DNA of 64,000 nt from Croceivirga lutea (GCF_014235875.1 NZ_JACJUK010000001.1:248001-312000), one strand, 5' to 3'; positions 1-8,759 are shown, counted from the first letter of the stretch. The notes: generated by a model from the sequence alone, not told the origin. Translations and numbers: made by a program.

Positions 1-1
1 T

Positions 2-778
2 GTAAAAGATGTATTGCTTTTAGACGTAACCCCACTATCATTAGGTATAGAAACTATGGGTAGTGTAAACACAAAGTTAATTGAAGCAAACACTACAATA
101 CCTACCAAAAAGTCGCAAGTATTTTCAACCGCTGCTGACAATCAACCATCCGTTGAAATTCATGTATTACAAGGTGAGCGCCCTATGGCAGCAGATAACA
201 AAACCATTGGTAGATTTCATTTAGATGGTATTCCACCAGCGCCTAGAGGCACACCTCAAATTGAAGTAACTTTTGATATTGATGCAAACGGTATTATAAA
301 AGTTTCAGCAACAGACAAGGCAACTGGTAAGTCTCAAGACATTAGAATTGAAGCTTCTTCAGGCTTAACAGATGAGGAAATTCAAAAAATGAAGGCAGAA
401 GCTGAAGCTAATGCAGAGGCAGATAAAGCTGCTAAAGAGAAAGCCGATAAGTTAAATGAAGCTGATGGTATGATTTTTCAAACAGAAAAGCAATTAAGCG
501 AGTTTGGAGATAAATTGTCAGATGATAAGAAAAAACCTATCGAGGACGCTTTAGAAGAATTAAAGAAAGCTTATGAAACTAAAGATTTGGCTGTAATAAC
601 ACCGGCTTTAGATAAAATAAATGAAGCTTGGAAAGTTGCTTCTGAAGAAATGTATAAAGCTCAAGCAGAAGCGGCACAAGCCGGTGGTGCAGATACCGCT
701 GATGCAGGTTCAGCAGAAGCTGGCGGGGCAACAGAAGGTGACAATGTTGAAGACGTTGACTTCGAAGAGGTTAAGTAA
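2..778 (+). CDS. dnaK: Chaperone protein DnaK (Hsp70), 3' part, truncated by window edge
   Basis: ATP-driven cytosolic Hsp70 chaperone working with DnaJ and GrpE. The reading frame is open to the first base, so only the last ~259 residues are here. They begin at the interdomain linker and the start of the substrate-binding domain ([18 protein letters not shown]), continue through the beta-sandwich ([29 protein letters not shown]) and the alpha-helical lid rich in Ala/Glu/Lys, and end in a Gly/Ala-rich tail finishing EDVDFEEVK, the usual EEVK-type DnaK end. The in-frame TTG at 14 is internal and not a start. A strong intrinsic terminator follows at 800. The identification is certain; the nucleotide-binding domain lies outside the window. 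Confidence 0.97.
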   Translation, partial: VKDVLLLDVTPLSLGIETMGSVNTKLIEANTTIPTKKSQVFSTAADNQPSVEIHVLQGERPMAADNKTIGRFHLDGIPPAPRGTPQIEVTFDIDANGIIKVSATDKATGKSQDIRIEASSGLTDEEIQKMKAEAEANAEADKAAKEKADKLNEADGMIFQTEKQLSEFGDKLSDDKKKPIEDALEELKKAYETKDLAVITPALDKINEAWKVASEEMYKAQAEAAQAGGADTADAGSAEAGGATEGDNVEDVDFEEVK

Positions 779-799
779 ATTTCGATTATTTATATAGTT

Positions 800-838
800 A
801 AAAGCCCCTTAATTATTAATTAAGGGGCTTTTTCTTTT
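800..838 (+). terminator. Intrinsic terminator of dnaK
   Basis: A perfect 14-bp stem (AAGCCCCTTAATTA and its complement around one unpaired T, 802-830) is followed by a T-rich run, 24 bases after the dnaK stop. It is the only obvious terminator for dnaK. Confidence 0.9.
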
Positions 839-847
839 TCAATTTAT

Positions 848-935
848 AAGCAGTCAACCTTCATGGTTTTCTTAAGTAAAGCATTAGTCACTGCGTGTGC
901 CAATAGCATTTCTATTTGAATGATTTCTTTAGATG
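848..935 (-). pseudogene. Possible C-terminal coding scar, family not recognised
   Basis: Between the dnaK terminator and the ArsR gene the minus strand holds about 29 open codons with a protein-like composition (reading KEIIQIEMLLAHAV... and ending KKTMKVDCL-stop). There is no start codon in a suitable place and an in-frame stop lies just upstream. It may be the tail of a lost gene downstream of the ArsR regulator, or chance. I do not recognise the family. Confidence 0.2.
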
Positions 936-1020
936 AATATTATGGGTCAAAAGAGAAATAGTTGTTTTAATGTTTTATCGTATTCTAACCCATTAAAACC
1001 ATGGAATAATTAAAATAGCA

Positions 1021-1353
1021 CTAGCAACAGTCGTCTGTGTTTTTTAATTCTTGATTAAGAAATTCTGAGAATTTAATTTTCATTGAATTCCAATTATTTC
1101 TATTAATACAATAGCACACACTAGTACCCTCAACATCACCTTTTATAAGCCCCATATTTCTTAACTCTTTTAAATGCTGAGAAACGGTAGGTTGGGCAAG
1201 ACCAATTACATCAACCAAATCACCACATACGCAGGCGTCTACCTTAAATAGGTGTTGTAATATGGCTATACGAGCAGGATGTGCAAATACTTTACCAATA
1301 AGTGATAACTCATTCTGCTTATCTGTAAAAATTTCTGTTTTAGCTAAACCCAT
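1021..1353 (-). CDS. ArsR/SmtB-family winged-helix transcriptional regulator
   Basis: A 110-residue single-domain DNA-binding repressor of the ArsR/SmtB fold. The core runs from helix HPARIAILQHLF (~25-36) through the recognition helix LAQPTVSQHLKELRNMGLI (~52-70) to a beta-wing (DVEGTSVCYCI). Cys41 and Cys43 (ACVCGDL) sit where arsenite/metal-sensing members carry a Cys-x-Cys motif at the start of the recognition helix; a Cys pair also ends the protein (DDCC). That arrangement suggests a thiophilic metal(loid) ligand, but no arsenic or metal efflux genes are adjacent, so the target and ligand are unknown. ATG start at 1353; an imperfect -7 element lies about 20 bases upstream. Confidence 0.85.
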   Translation of the reverse strand: MGLAKTEIFTDKQNELSLIGKVFAHPARIAILQHLFKVDACVCGDLVDVIGLAQPTVSQHLKELRNMGLIKGDVEGTSVCYCINRNNWNSMKIKFSEFLNQELKNTDDCC

Positions 1354-1458
1354 ACCTTCTATTCATAGCAATATTACGATTAATTTAAATAGTTAAATTG
1401 ATTTTAGGTTAATTTTAAAAAATTTGGAATATGTTATTTATCATATAAAAAAGGTTAG

Positions 1459-1466
1459 TATATTTG
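1459..1466 (+). promoter_or_regulatory. Bacteroidota-type -7 promoter element of tRNA-Ser
   Basis: TATATTTG matches the TAnnTTTG -7 consensus and lies 12 bases before the mature tRNA 5' end, the right distance for transcription to start just upstream of the tRNA. No clear -33 TTTG was found at the usual spacing. Confidence 0.6.
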
Positions 1467-1477
1467 CACCCGCAAAA

Positions 1478-1562
1478 GGAGAAATGGCAGAGTGGTCGAA
1501 TGCGGCAGTCTTGAAAACTGTTGAGGGTCACACCTCCGGGGGTTCGAATCCCTCTTTCTCCG
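1478..1562 (+). tRNA. tRNA-Ser (anticodon TGA)
   Basis: An 85-nt class II tRNA. The acceptor strands GGAGAAA (1478-1484) and TTTCTCC (1555-1561) pair perfectly with a G discriminator at 1562. The anticodon loop CTTGAAA gives TGA (1512-1514). There is a long variable arm, and the T-arm carries the GGTTCGAATCC signature. CCA is not encoded. The long variable arm together with anticodon TGA identifies it as serine. A near-copy of its 3' end recurs at 12864-12877. Confidence 0.97.
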
Positions 1563-1584
1563 CTCAGAGATACCTTCTCAAATA

Positions 1585-1620
1585 AAAAAACCCTGTAATC
1601 TTATGATTTACAGGGTTTTT
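1585..1620 (+). terminator. Intrinsic terminator after tRNA-Ser
   Basis: The hairpin AAACCCTGTAA ... TTACAGGGTTT is followed by a T run, starting about 23 bases after the tRNA. The A run on the left means it could also act on minus-strand transcripts. Confidence 0.8.
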
Positions 1621-1852
1621 AATTTTTAACACTTTCATTTATAACAAATAAAATTAAGTTAAAAAGGCTTTAATTAGGTATCGGTACTAATGAGAACTCA
1701 ATTGACACCTATCTACACTTAAATAGCAAAACAACACTTATACAGTTCTCTTCACAATCTAAAAAATGAAGCGTATTTTTTCAGCTTACTATCAAGGTCT
1801 AAATATCAGCAGTTTTCCTATGAACTTTTTGCGTAGATTAAGTTAAGCAAGG
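1621..1852. other. AT-rich non-coding stretch
   Basis: Between the tRNA terminator and the NmrA-like scar I see no open frame with protein-like content, no hairpin with a T tail and no recognisable RNA. With the scar at 1853-2050 it makes up the 547-base gap between tRNA-Ser and the glycosyltransferase gene. Confidence 0.4.
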
Positions 1853-2050
1853 TTATTTTAGTTTCTTAAAAGCCTTAATCATTTCAATAGGCGATTTGTG
1901 GGGTCTACCTGCAGCTTTTTCAAAGTCAGAAGGCACATTATTTACACCGTTCTTAATTCCATTGTAAATTCCAGTAATAACAGTCCCCATGAAATCTCCA
2001 AGTTCTGCTTTTCGTTCCTTTTCATATTCCTTTACTGAAACAGAATTAAA
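1853..2050 (-). pseudogene. C-terminal remnant of an NmrA-like NAD(P)-binding protein
   Basis: About 65 codons are open on the minus strand up to a TAA at 1853, beginning SVKEYEKERKAELGDFMG and ending GRPHKSPIEMIKAFKKLK. The last part resembles the C-terminal end of NmrA/atypical SDR NAD(P)-binding proteins, where a GRxPxSxxEFI-like segment closes the protein. There is no Rossmann GxxGxxG region, no upstream start, and an in-frame TAA just before it (2051-2053). I read it as the tail of a gene whose 5' part is deleted. The family assignment is tentative. Confidence 0.4.
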
Positions 2051-2109
2051 TTAAAGGTTTGTATTGAATACCTGCAGTACATAATCACATTTTTACCTAC
2101 TGGCTATTT

Positions 2110-3597
2110 TCAGTCGAATATGTGCTCTTCATAATCTTTCCACCATTTTTCAATGTCCACTTTTGGTTTTCTACAAACATAAAGGGGAATTCCGTTCTCT
2201 TCTTCTATTGCATATTTGTGAGTAATTATTTGAATTAACTCGACTTCTTCAAAAATATATGAAACAGATGGCTTTTCATTACCCAAACTAATCCAAACAT
2301 CTGCATCTTTATTCCCATATCCCCAAGTCCAAAAACTACCGTGTCTACTTATTGGATTTGGTAAGTTATATTGCTTCCCCAATATTTTAAGGGCTCCCGC
2401 TTCCCCGTAATTTTCTGCCCACAAAACACAATTTCTTTTCTCGTTAGGGTTTAATGATTGGTACACGCTATCTACCAATTTTATCTGCTCTTCCCAGCCA
2501 AACATATCGGCATAATCTCCTGTCAATTCAATTCGTCCATTCTTTTCTTCAAGATTTTTATAGGTGACAAATTTTTCAATTGGTAATATAGGTGTCGCTT
2601 CTGGAATAAAATAGACAGTAGGTGCCAGCGTAACAAAAGCAATTACATAAACCCAAACAGGTTTTTTAGCCAATAAACCCTCTATTTTAACCGCTCCGCT
2701 TGCAAAGAGTACAGGATAAATTGCAAATACATAATACGCTTTAGAATTGAGAAGCCACATTGTGGAAAATATTACTAGCGATGCAACCCCGATGGTTCTA
2801 TATTTTTTTAAATTTTTGTCTGTTAGCAGTGCAACAATACCAAAAAGACTTATAATCAGTGTAAATGGAAAATTCAATTGTTCAAGCCCAAATTCTAATG
2901 GGTTAATTTTATTTAGCTGATTTTCATTTAGTACTTGCAAATGTTTTAAAAGCGGGAAATCATTTTGAATTTGCCATATCAAATTAGGCAAGAAAATCAA
3001 CAATGAAATAAATGCAGATATATACAGCCATTTGTTTTTAAATAAATTCCCTTTCTTGTAAAAAAACAATCCAATAAAAAGCCCAAAAGCCCAAACTAAT
3101 ATGGTGTATTTGTTCATTAACCCTAAACCAAACGTAATTCCCAAGAGGATGAGAAATTTCTTGTTTTGCGAGTTGATAAATTTGATTGTGAAGTAAAACC
3201 CGAGTGTCCAAAATAGCTGGTTAAACGCTACAGGTTGAAATAGGGTATGGTTTCTGTAAAACGGAAGAAACGCTAGTATACAAATACCGCTAAGCAAAAT
3301 AGCTTTTGATTTACCACCAAGTTCTTTTGCAATTAAACAGCATAGTACCAGAATTGCAACACCTGCAAGAGTTGGAAAAAGTCTTACTCCAAAAAGAGAA
3401 TAATCAAAAAACCAATACGATAGCTTTCCAATTGCACCTATAAATGGCGGAAACTCCATAAAACCCCAAATTAAATGTTCACTTACTGATAAATGTAGGA
3501 GTTCATCTCTATGAAAGCCATAGTTTCTATTCCCAAGCAATTGAATGATAAATTTTATAAAAGATAAGGTTACAATTATTGCAGATAATTTTTTCAT
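2110..3597 (-). CDS. Glycosyltransferase family 39/ArnT-like membrane protein (GT-C fold)
   Basis: A 495-residue polytopic inner-membrane protein of the Dolichyl-P-mannose:protein mannosyltransferase/ArnT superfamily (PF13231-like), which transfers sugars from polyprenyl-phosphate donors on the periplasmic side. The first periplasmic loop carries the hallmark acidic pair in NYGFHRDELLHL (Asp31-Glu32). About ten hydrophobic segments follow (roughly 1-20, 70-95, 105-140, 150-180, 190-210, 240-330), and a soluble C-terminal domain starts near residue 345. The sugar and acceptor are unknown. It stands alone: 97 bases separate it from the upstream DUF1593 gene, and that spacer holds an attC-like palindrome. 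ATG start at 3597. Confidence 0.8.
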   Translation of the reverse strand: MKKLSAIIVTLSFIKFIIQLLGNRNYGFHRDELLHLSVSEHLIWGFMEFPPFIGAIGKLSYWFFDYSLFGVRLFPTLAGVAILVLCCLIAKELGGKSKAILLSGICILAFLPFYRNHTLFQPVAFNQLFWTLGFYFTIKFINSQNKKFLILLGITFGLGLMNKYTILVWAFGLFIGLFFYKKGNLFKNKWLYISAFISLLIFLPNLIWQIQNDFPLLKHLQVLNENQLNKINPLEFGLEQLNFPFTLIISLFGIVALLTDKNLKKYRTIGVASLVIFSTMWLLNSKAYYVFAIYPVLFASGAVKIEGLLAKKPVWVYVIAFVTLAPTVYFIPEATPILPIEKFVTYKNLEEKNGRIELTGDYADMFGWEEQIKLVDSVYQSLNPNEKRNCVLWAENYGEAGALKILGKQYNLPNPISRHGSFWTWGYGNKDADVWISLGNEKPSVSYIFEEVELIQIITHKYAIEEENGIPLYVCRKPKVDIEKWWKDYEEHIFD

Positions 3598-3625
3598 TCG
3601 TTGAGTTCAGCTTATAGGTAAAGTA

Positions 3626-3673
3626 TGTATATGCGGCGTCACCAGCTTTTGGTGGGCATGACCGTTATATACA
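3626..3673. repeat. 48-bp imperfect palindrome, attC-like
   Basis: The spacer between the two minus-strand genes holds a GC-richer imperfect inverted repeat. Outer arms are TGTATAT (3626-3632) and ATATACA (3667-3673), and the inner arms CACCA/TGGTG lie around a short loop. The partly unpaired arms between them recall attC recombination sites more than a terminator, because no T run follows on either strand. The GCTGTTAACAG motif just outside is itself palindromic. The function is inferred only. Confidence 0.35.
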
Positions 3674-3694
3674 CTGTTAACAGCTGTATTTGTT

Positions 3695-5131
3695 CTATTT
3701 AGGTTCAACTTCAATTATGATTCTCTTATATCTAGACAAAGGAGGCTTTCCTTTGTCTGTCACTTTTAAAATAATGTGAATTGTTTCAATTTCATCAACC
3801 TCAGGAGTTACTCCATATGTAGTATGTGCATTTTCTGGTTGACCCAGTTCAAACTCTCCATCGTATGTACCTGCTTCGAGATAAGGAAACCACAAAAAAC
3901 TCAAATTATCACCATCAGGGTCAATTGAGTTAGAAGCATCTAACCCGAATGATTCCCTTGATTTAATAGTAATTTTATCAGCATGTGATAATTTTGGTAT
4001 CGGCGGATGATTAGCTTCTTTATATGACATAATACTCCAATCCATTCGTGCAGCAAAGTCGTTTTGAAAGTCATCCCTCCATCTCCATAAGGTTTCTTTA
4101 TATCCTTTAAAAACAGTGGTATCTTTTTTAATATTTCGTCCATATTTACTTGGAATATAGCGTATGTAGTTGTCAATGGCATTTGTCCAGATAGGTCTTG
4201 TTTCAGGTGCAATTTGAACAATTGACCCACCTTCTATTGTTTTTGAAAAATCTGGTTTATATAATTCATATCTACCTCCCCAGCCACCCCAATTTGGGTG
4301 TTCAGCATTATGCAATCCATTTGGAATTAATGATAAAAATGCTGGTGTGTCACCTTCTACTCCCCACGAAACATCAGGGTATGCCGCTCCAAGAGGGCCA
4401 TGACCTTGTTGGATGTGTTCAGCAAGCCAAGAATTGCTAATTGAAGAGTTATCTATTTTATCAAATACTACATTAATGCCTGTCCATGTAGCACTATTAT
4501 AATTATCTCCTGGAGATACAATATAAAACAGGTCAGGAAAGTTATTTCTAATCCAAATACCACTATCATCTTGGTCAGAAATTGTGTAAACTCGCAATTT
4601 AGAAATCAATCTACGTGCCTCATTTTTACTCTTAGTTTTCCTTATTTTATGAAGCGACTGCGCCAAAGTATTAACGCCACCCCAAACCGAAATCCAAAGT
4701 GGTCTGGCATCTTCTTTTTCCAATTCTTGAATTATCCAATCAGACCCTTCCGAATCAAAACCATCTCCAACGGCGGTCATACCATAATTAGGCAATCCAC
4801 TCTTTACGATGTTTAGTAACTCATTTTCTGTAGGAAAACCTTCTTCATGTTTAAGTAAATTAGGTTGAACTTTACCATAGGCATTAATTACTTTAATTAT
4901 AAACTCTGGATTCACTTTATCAGTATGCCAGCAAGATGTAGTAGCAACTAACCCTTTGATATCTATTTGATTGGAGTATAATAAAAGTCTAATTAAAGAT
5001 TGGGTATCATCTGGGTCGGCTTCAATATCGGTTAAAATTATCACCCTATTTTTTTGAAAAGCTTGAGCGTTTAGAACTTGAATTGAAATCCCAATAACAA
5101 TGGTCAATAGAATTAGTTTTACTCTTCCCAT
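3695..5131 (-). CDS. Secreted DUF1593 (nucleoside-hydrolase-like) domain protein
   Basis: A 478-residue exported protein. Residues 1-24 are a signal peptide (LILLTIVIGISIQVLNAQA). Residues ~28-320 match the DUF1593 family (PF07632), a nucleoside-hydrolase-like fold: DIEADPDDTQSL (~35-46) corresponds to the Asp-rich metal site of nucleoside hydrolases, and WISVWGGVNTLAQSL is the conserved central segment. A C-terminal beta-domain (~375-478) resembles the companion domain found in Sde182-type cellulose-associated proteins. Activity is not established for the family; carbohydrate or nucleoside cleavage outside the cytoplasm is a guess. It stands alone between an attC-like spacer and a degraded region. 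Confidence 0.75.
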   Translation of the reverse strand: MGRVKLILLTIVIGISIQVLNAQAFQKNRVIILTDIEADPDDTQSLIRLLLYSNQIDIKGLVATTSCWHTDKVNPEFIIKVINAYGKVQPNLLKHEEGFPTENELLNIVKSGLPNYGMTAVGDGFDSEGSDWIIQELEKEDARPLWISVWGGVNTLAQSLHKIRKTKSKNEARRLISKLRVYTISDQDDSGIWIRNNFPDLFYIVSPGDNYNSATWTGINVVFDKIDNSSISNSWLAEHIQQGHGPLGAAYPDVSWGVEGDTPAFLSLIPNGLHNAEHPNWGGWGGRYELYKPDFSKTIEGGSIVQIAPETRPIWTNAIDNYIRYIPSKYGRNIKKDTTVFKGYKETLWRWRDDFQNDFAARMDWSIMSYKEANHPPIPKLSHADKITIKSRESFGLDASNSIDPDGDNLSFLWFPYLEAGTYDGEFELGQPENAHTTYGVTPEVDEIETIHIILKVTDKGKPPLSRYKRIIIEVEPK

Positions 5132-5368
5132 ATTTATTTTATATTTTGCTCTTCGATTGCCGCTAAAGGTTTTACTAGGTCTCAGATACCGGTTTTAAGC
5201 TACTATTTTTCGGTTTAGCATTTAAGATAGTAATTCCGTGTGGATTCAGCCAGCTCTTTGCGTAGTCAAATCGGCCGACATTAGCGAAGCTACCAATGAA
5301 TTCTTATGGAAAACAATAAAAAGGAAATGAATAAACTGCAGTTATACTTTGTTGCGCTTTCGTACTAT
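5132..5368. other. Non-coding region with GC-richer patches
   Basis: Upstream of the DUF1593 gene. It contains GC-richer patches near 5240-5300 (for example AATCGGCCGAC) unlike the AT-rich spacers elsewhere. I find no open frame, no terminator and no promoter match. Such patches next to single unrelated genes would fit imported DNA, but nothing here proves it. Confidence 0.3.
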
Positions 5369-5428
5369 TTATTCCGATTTATATACTTCAAGTTCGATTT
5401 CAACCATAAATTCGGGTAATGCAACCTT
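5369..5428 (-). pseudogene. C-terminal remnant of a RidA (YjgF/YER057c) family protein
   Basis: Twenty codons on the minus strand read KVALPEFMVEIELEVYKSE-stop, preceded immediately by an in-frame TGA. The segment matches the end of RidA-family enamine/imine deaminases, where (V/A)xLPxxxLVEIExxAxK is the last strand. Only this tail is left, with no start codon and no RidA core. It is short, so chance resemblance cannot be excluded. The rest of the gap to the kinase gene (5429-5660) shows nothing further. Confidence 0.35.
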
Positions 5429-5660
5429 TCACTATAAAAGTATAGGTTTATTTAGTGGTTTTTAAATCAAAGTTTTAGGCAATTAACTCTTCAATATTCC
5501 TTCAATAATTCTAATTTGACTAATAATTTTTTGGTTCTAATGGTTTAAAACTATTGCACTCATTTTCAATTAGGTATTAGGGTAAATAATACCTAACCTA
5601 AGACACTGAAACTAAAGTTTTTAATTATTTCGATTTTCATTTAATACAACTCGTAAAGAT

Positions 5661-7643
5661 TTAGGCAACTTTTAATCTTTCTCCAGTATCTTTAAATGTG
5701 ATGGTATAAACTGCTCCGTTATCATAACTGTAACGGCATTTACCAGACAACTGTTTTACTAGACGTTGTACAAGCCATAATCCCATATTGTTAGGATTTA
5801 AAAATTGTTCTTTACTATTTAAACCATTACCATTATCTTTTAAGATAAGCTTATAAAATGAGCTTTCTTTTTCTTTTTCAATACTTATTGTTAGTGACGG
5901 ATATTTATTAGTAAACCCGTACTTAAAGCAATTGGTGATAAGCTCATTTAAAATTAAACCTAAGGGTATGGCTGTATCAATATCAAATTTATAATTCGGA
6001 ATATTCAGTAAAATTCTTGGGTTTATGGTTCCAATAGCTGATATTTCAGCTATGAGTTTATTTACATACTCACTTAAGGAGATTTTTAAACTATCATCTT
6101 TATAAAGATTTTGATGAATAAGCGCCATAGATTTAATTCTATTTTGACCTTCTTCAACCATTTTTAATGCATTTTTATCTTCAATACCTGTAACCTGTAA
6201 TTCTAATAAACTTGAGAGTAATTGAAAATTGTTTTTTACTCTATGATGCATTTCTTTAAAAAGTAATTGCTTTTCATTTAATAAGCGTTCTTTTTCTAAA
6301 AGGGTATTACTAATTAGATTATTTTTTTGCTTTAAAATTTTATTCTTTTTGGTGTTGAAATAAAGCAAGAGTAAGGAAACCCCAAAAAGCGCGGCAACTA
6401 AACTGGCTATAATACCGTAGTATTTACTTTTTTGTTTAGATAATAATAATTCTCGCTCTTTTTGTTGAACTGCTTTTTCTGTTTGGAAATCAGCTAAGGA
6501 TTGCGATAAATCTTCAGAATATGTTTTTCTGGTAACATCAATAGCTTTATCCTTAAATCTAAACGCTTCGGCATATAGTTTTTTACTATATAACAATTTT
6601 GAAGTAAAATTTAAAACATGGTAATAATCATTCGGCACTAATACATTTTGAGAAATAGAATCGATTTTATTACCAAATTCTGGGTAAGTTTTTACGTTAA
6701 ATATTTTAAATATTTCTTTTTGTAATTTATGGTCTTTTGGTAAATATGTAAGAAATTGAGCATATAAAGAGTAGGAGTGTGGTCTTGTTTTAACATCATT
6801 GTATAGTTGGTTTAATAGTTGAGACACTCTCTTATGGTTACCACCTTTAAAAATATAGGCATCAATTAAGTGCACCATATTTTTTGCCTTGTACGGACTT
6901 GGAGTAGCTAATCCAGATTCAAGCTCAAGTACTACTTCACTTTGCGTTATAAATTCTTCTAAATTTCTATCTGCAACAAGAAAATCACATAAATGGTATA
7001 AACTGGTTATTTGAATTAATTTATCGTTTAATTCTTTACCAATTTCAAAAGTATTCTGACAAAGCTCCTTACCTAATTCAATTTTATTTTGAATAACATA
7101 GATTACCATTTCAAAGGTTTCTACCAAAGCTCTTGCTTTATTTACATTGTCTGTTTCAATAGAATAACTATCTATGTATTTAAGCAATTCAACCTTAATT
7201 ATTCTGGCTTCGTCTAAGGTGGCAGTTTCATCTGCTAAAGCCATCATTTGCAACCATTTAATTTTTACATACTCATAATTGAAATCATCAGAAGTTTCAG
7301 GTATTTGAATAGTGTTATTTATAAAATCTGATAATTGATTATTACTACCCGGGATAGCAGAAGCACTTATTAAGAACGTATAGTATTCTTTGTAAGAAGT
7401 GGGTTGTTGTAGCGCAATTTTATTAAGAATCTTATGGTATTGATTTAAGCTATCAAATTCCATTATTTTGAACAATTTAACAGCGTTTAAATACTCTTTT
7501 TTAAGTATTAATTCTTCAATTTTTTGGAGATTATTTTGGTATATCTTGTTTTGTAAATTATCCTGACCAAACGTAAAATTTAAGGCAAAAAATAATAGTA
7601 AGCTGAATATTCTTCGAATTATTTTTGAGCTAAATAGGAACAT
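5661..7643 (-). CDS. TPR-containing membrane sensor histidine kinase (HisKA_2 type)
   Basis: A 660-residue two-component kinase. Order: signal/anchor (~8-26), a helical TPR-like periplasmic region (~30-395), one transmembrane helix (409-429), a coiled coil (~432-462), the HisKA_2 dimerisation box with phospho-acceptor His467 in EMHHRVKNNFQLLSSL, and a HATPase domain with the N box NELITNCFKYGF (~566), G1 DNGNGL (603-608) and G2 GLWLVQRL (621-628). It probably phosphorylates the LytTR regulator 4.2 kb upstream at 11862; the two bracket the PorP-like and adhesin genes on the same strand. It forms its own unit, because a minus-strand terminator (7783-7811) separates it from the PorP-like gene. 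Confidence 0.85.
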   Translation of the reverse strand: MFLFSSKIIRRIFSLLLFFALNFTFGQDNLQNKIYQNNLQKIEELILKKEYLNAVKLFKIMEFDSLNQYHKILNKIALQQPTSYKEYYTFLISASAIPGSNNQLSDFINNTIQIPETSDDFNYEYVKIKWLQMMALADETATLDEARIIKVELLKYIDSYSIETDNVNKARALVETFEMVIYVIQNKIELGKELCQNTFEIGKELNDKLIQITSLYHLCDFLVADRNLEEFITQSEVVLELESGLATPSPYKAKNMVHLIDAYIFKGGNHKRVSQLLNQLYNDVKTRPHSYSLYAQFLTYLPKDHKLQKEIFKIFNVKTYPEFGNKIDSISQNVLVPNDYYHVLNFTSKLLYSKKLYAEAFRFKDKAIDVTRKTYSEDLSQSLADFQTEKAVQQKERELLLSKQKSKYYGIIASLVAALFGVSLLLLYFNTKKNKILKQKNNLISNTLLEKERLLNEKQLLFKEMHHRVKNNFQLLSSLLELQVTGIEDKNALKMVEEGQNRIKSMALIHQNLYKDDSLKISLSEYVNKLIAEISAIGTINPRILLNIPNYKFDIDTAIPLGLILNELITNCFKYGFTNKYPSLTISIEKEKESSFYKLILKDNGNGLNSKEQFLNPNNMGLWLVQRLVKQLSGKCRYSYDNGAVYTITFKDTGERLKVA

Positions 7644-7782
7644 TTATTTACGAATTTGATAACTCCGAATAGTTGGAGGTTTTATTATTCTAAATCCGAA
7701 ATGTACTTATGAAAAACTAAAATGTTACCAGTTTCTGAAATAATGTTCCAAATATTCAAAAATCTGTTCTAAATGAAATAAA

Positions 7783-7811
7783 AAATAAAAAGAGGAGCAA
7801 ACGCTCCTCTT
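7783..7811 (-). terminator. Intrinsic terminator after the adhesin-PorP operon
   Basis: Read on the minus strand, the stem AAGAGGAGC/GCTCCTCTT (7790-7811) with a 4-nt loop is followed by a long T-rich tail. It lies 41 bases past the PorP-like stop and ends that transcript before the kinase gene. Confidence 0.8.
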
Positions 7812-7851
7812 CTTCCCAAATCTTTAACCTAACATTATTTCAATGTGATGT

Positions 7852-8736
7852 TTAAAGACTAAAATTCATAAACACTTCATGAGAACCATTTCCATTTCTC
7901 GCTATAGCGTTTTCAAACTCTGTGATATAGGCATAGCCTATATTAATCCATTCCGAGGCATTCCATATAAACATTCCGCCAATGCCTTCATTTAATCGGT
8001 ATGAAAGTCCAAAATCAACTTCTTTATATTCCATAGTGGCGGTTACGTCTAATGATAAAGGTGTAGCATTAATGTATCTAACCATTACCGAAGGCTTAAA
8101 CATCCAATCAGTTGAAATAGCTACATCATAACCAGCTGTCAAATAGGTATGTAATCTATTTTCATCTAGGCTTAATTCTCCTTCATCATCATTTAACCGT
8201 TCAGAGGCTAAAATTTTAGGAGCAGAAATAGCAACAAAATATTGCTCACCTTGAAGCAAGGCTCCTAAACCAAGATTGAATTTAAATCCTCCTCTTAAAT
8301 TTGTTAATGAGGGGTCTTGGGAGTCTCCAAAGGTGAGTAAACCAGCGGTGTTAGCATTATAAGAATTTCCTCCGGCCTTCATACCTAAATACAATGTATT
8401 AGTTGCAGAAAGCTTTAATTTATAAGAAAAATCTGCCATAACTAATGTTTGTTGTTCTATAAACGTTCTATCATTAATTACAGAAACGCCAAGGCCAACA
8501 TTATTACCTGTATTGGTGCTAAAGAAGAAACTTTGGGTTTCAGGAGCTCCTTCTATACTAGACCATTGACTTCTAAAATTTATGCCTAATACGGTTTCTC
8601 CGTTTGAACCCGCATAAGCAGGATTAACCAAGTTCATATTGTAGCGGTAAAGCGTGTAGTGTGTGTCTTGTTGTGCACTCGCCACAAAAGCGGTTAATAA
8701 AATTATAAGTATTGTATATATATTACGAAATTTCAT
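7852..8736 (-). CDS. PorP/SprF-family type IX secretion/gliding membrane protein
   Basis: A 294-residue outer-membrane beta-barrel of the PorP/SprF family. These are T9SS accessory proteins, and individual paralogues are paired with one large type B-CTD substrate. The start is placed at the ATG at 8736 because MKFRNIYTILIILLTAFVASAQ is a clean signal peptide; the longer frame from 8781 would overlap the adhesin end and add a non-signal leader. The family motif LVNPAYAGS follows the signal peptide, and the rest alternates short amphipathic strands up to a terminal aromatic-rich strand (SHEVFMNFSL). It lies 23 bases downstream of the adhesin gene and is probably cotranscribed, which suggests it serves that adhesin. 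Confidence 0.88.
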   Translation of the reverse strand: MKFRNIYTILIILLTAFVASAQQDTHYTLYRYNMNLVNPAYAGSNGETVLGINFRSQWSSIEGAPETQSFFFSTNTGNNVGLGVSVINDRTFIEQQTLVMADFSYKLKLSATNTLYLGMKAGGNSYNANTAGLLTFGDSQDPSLTNLRGGFKFNLGLGALLQGEQYFVAISAPKILASERLNDDEGELSLDENRLHTYLTAGYDVAISTDWMFKPSVMVRYINATPLSLDVTATMEYKEVDFGLSYRLNEGIGGMFIWNASEWINIGYAYITEFENAIARNGNGSHEVFMNFSL

Positions 8737-8759
8737 TGTTTTGTTTTTTTGATTGGGAA

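Noticed and set aside
3940-4816. Open frames on both strands inside the DUF1593 gene
   Set aside because: They are shadow frames with no start context, no family match and no independent operon position.
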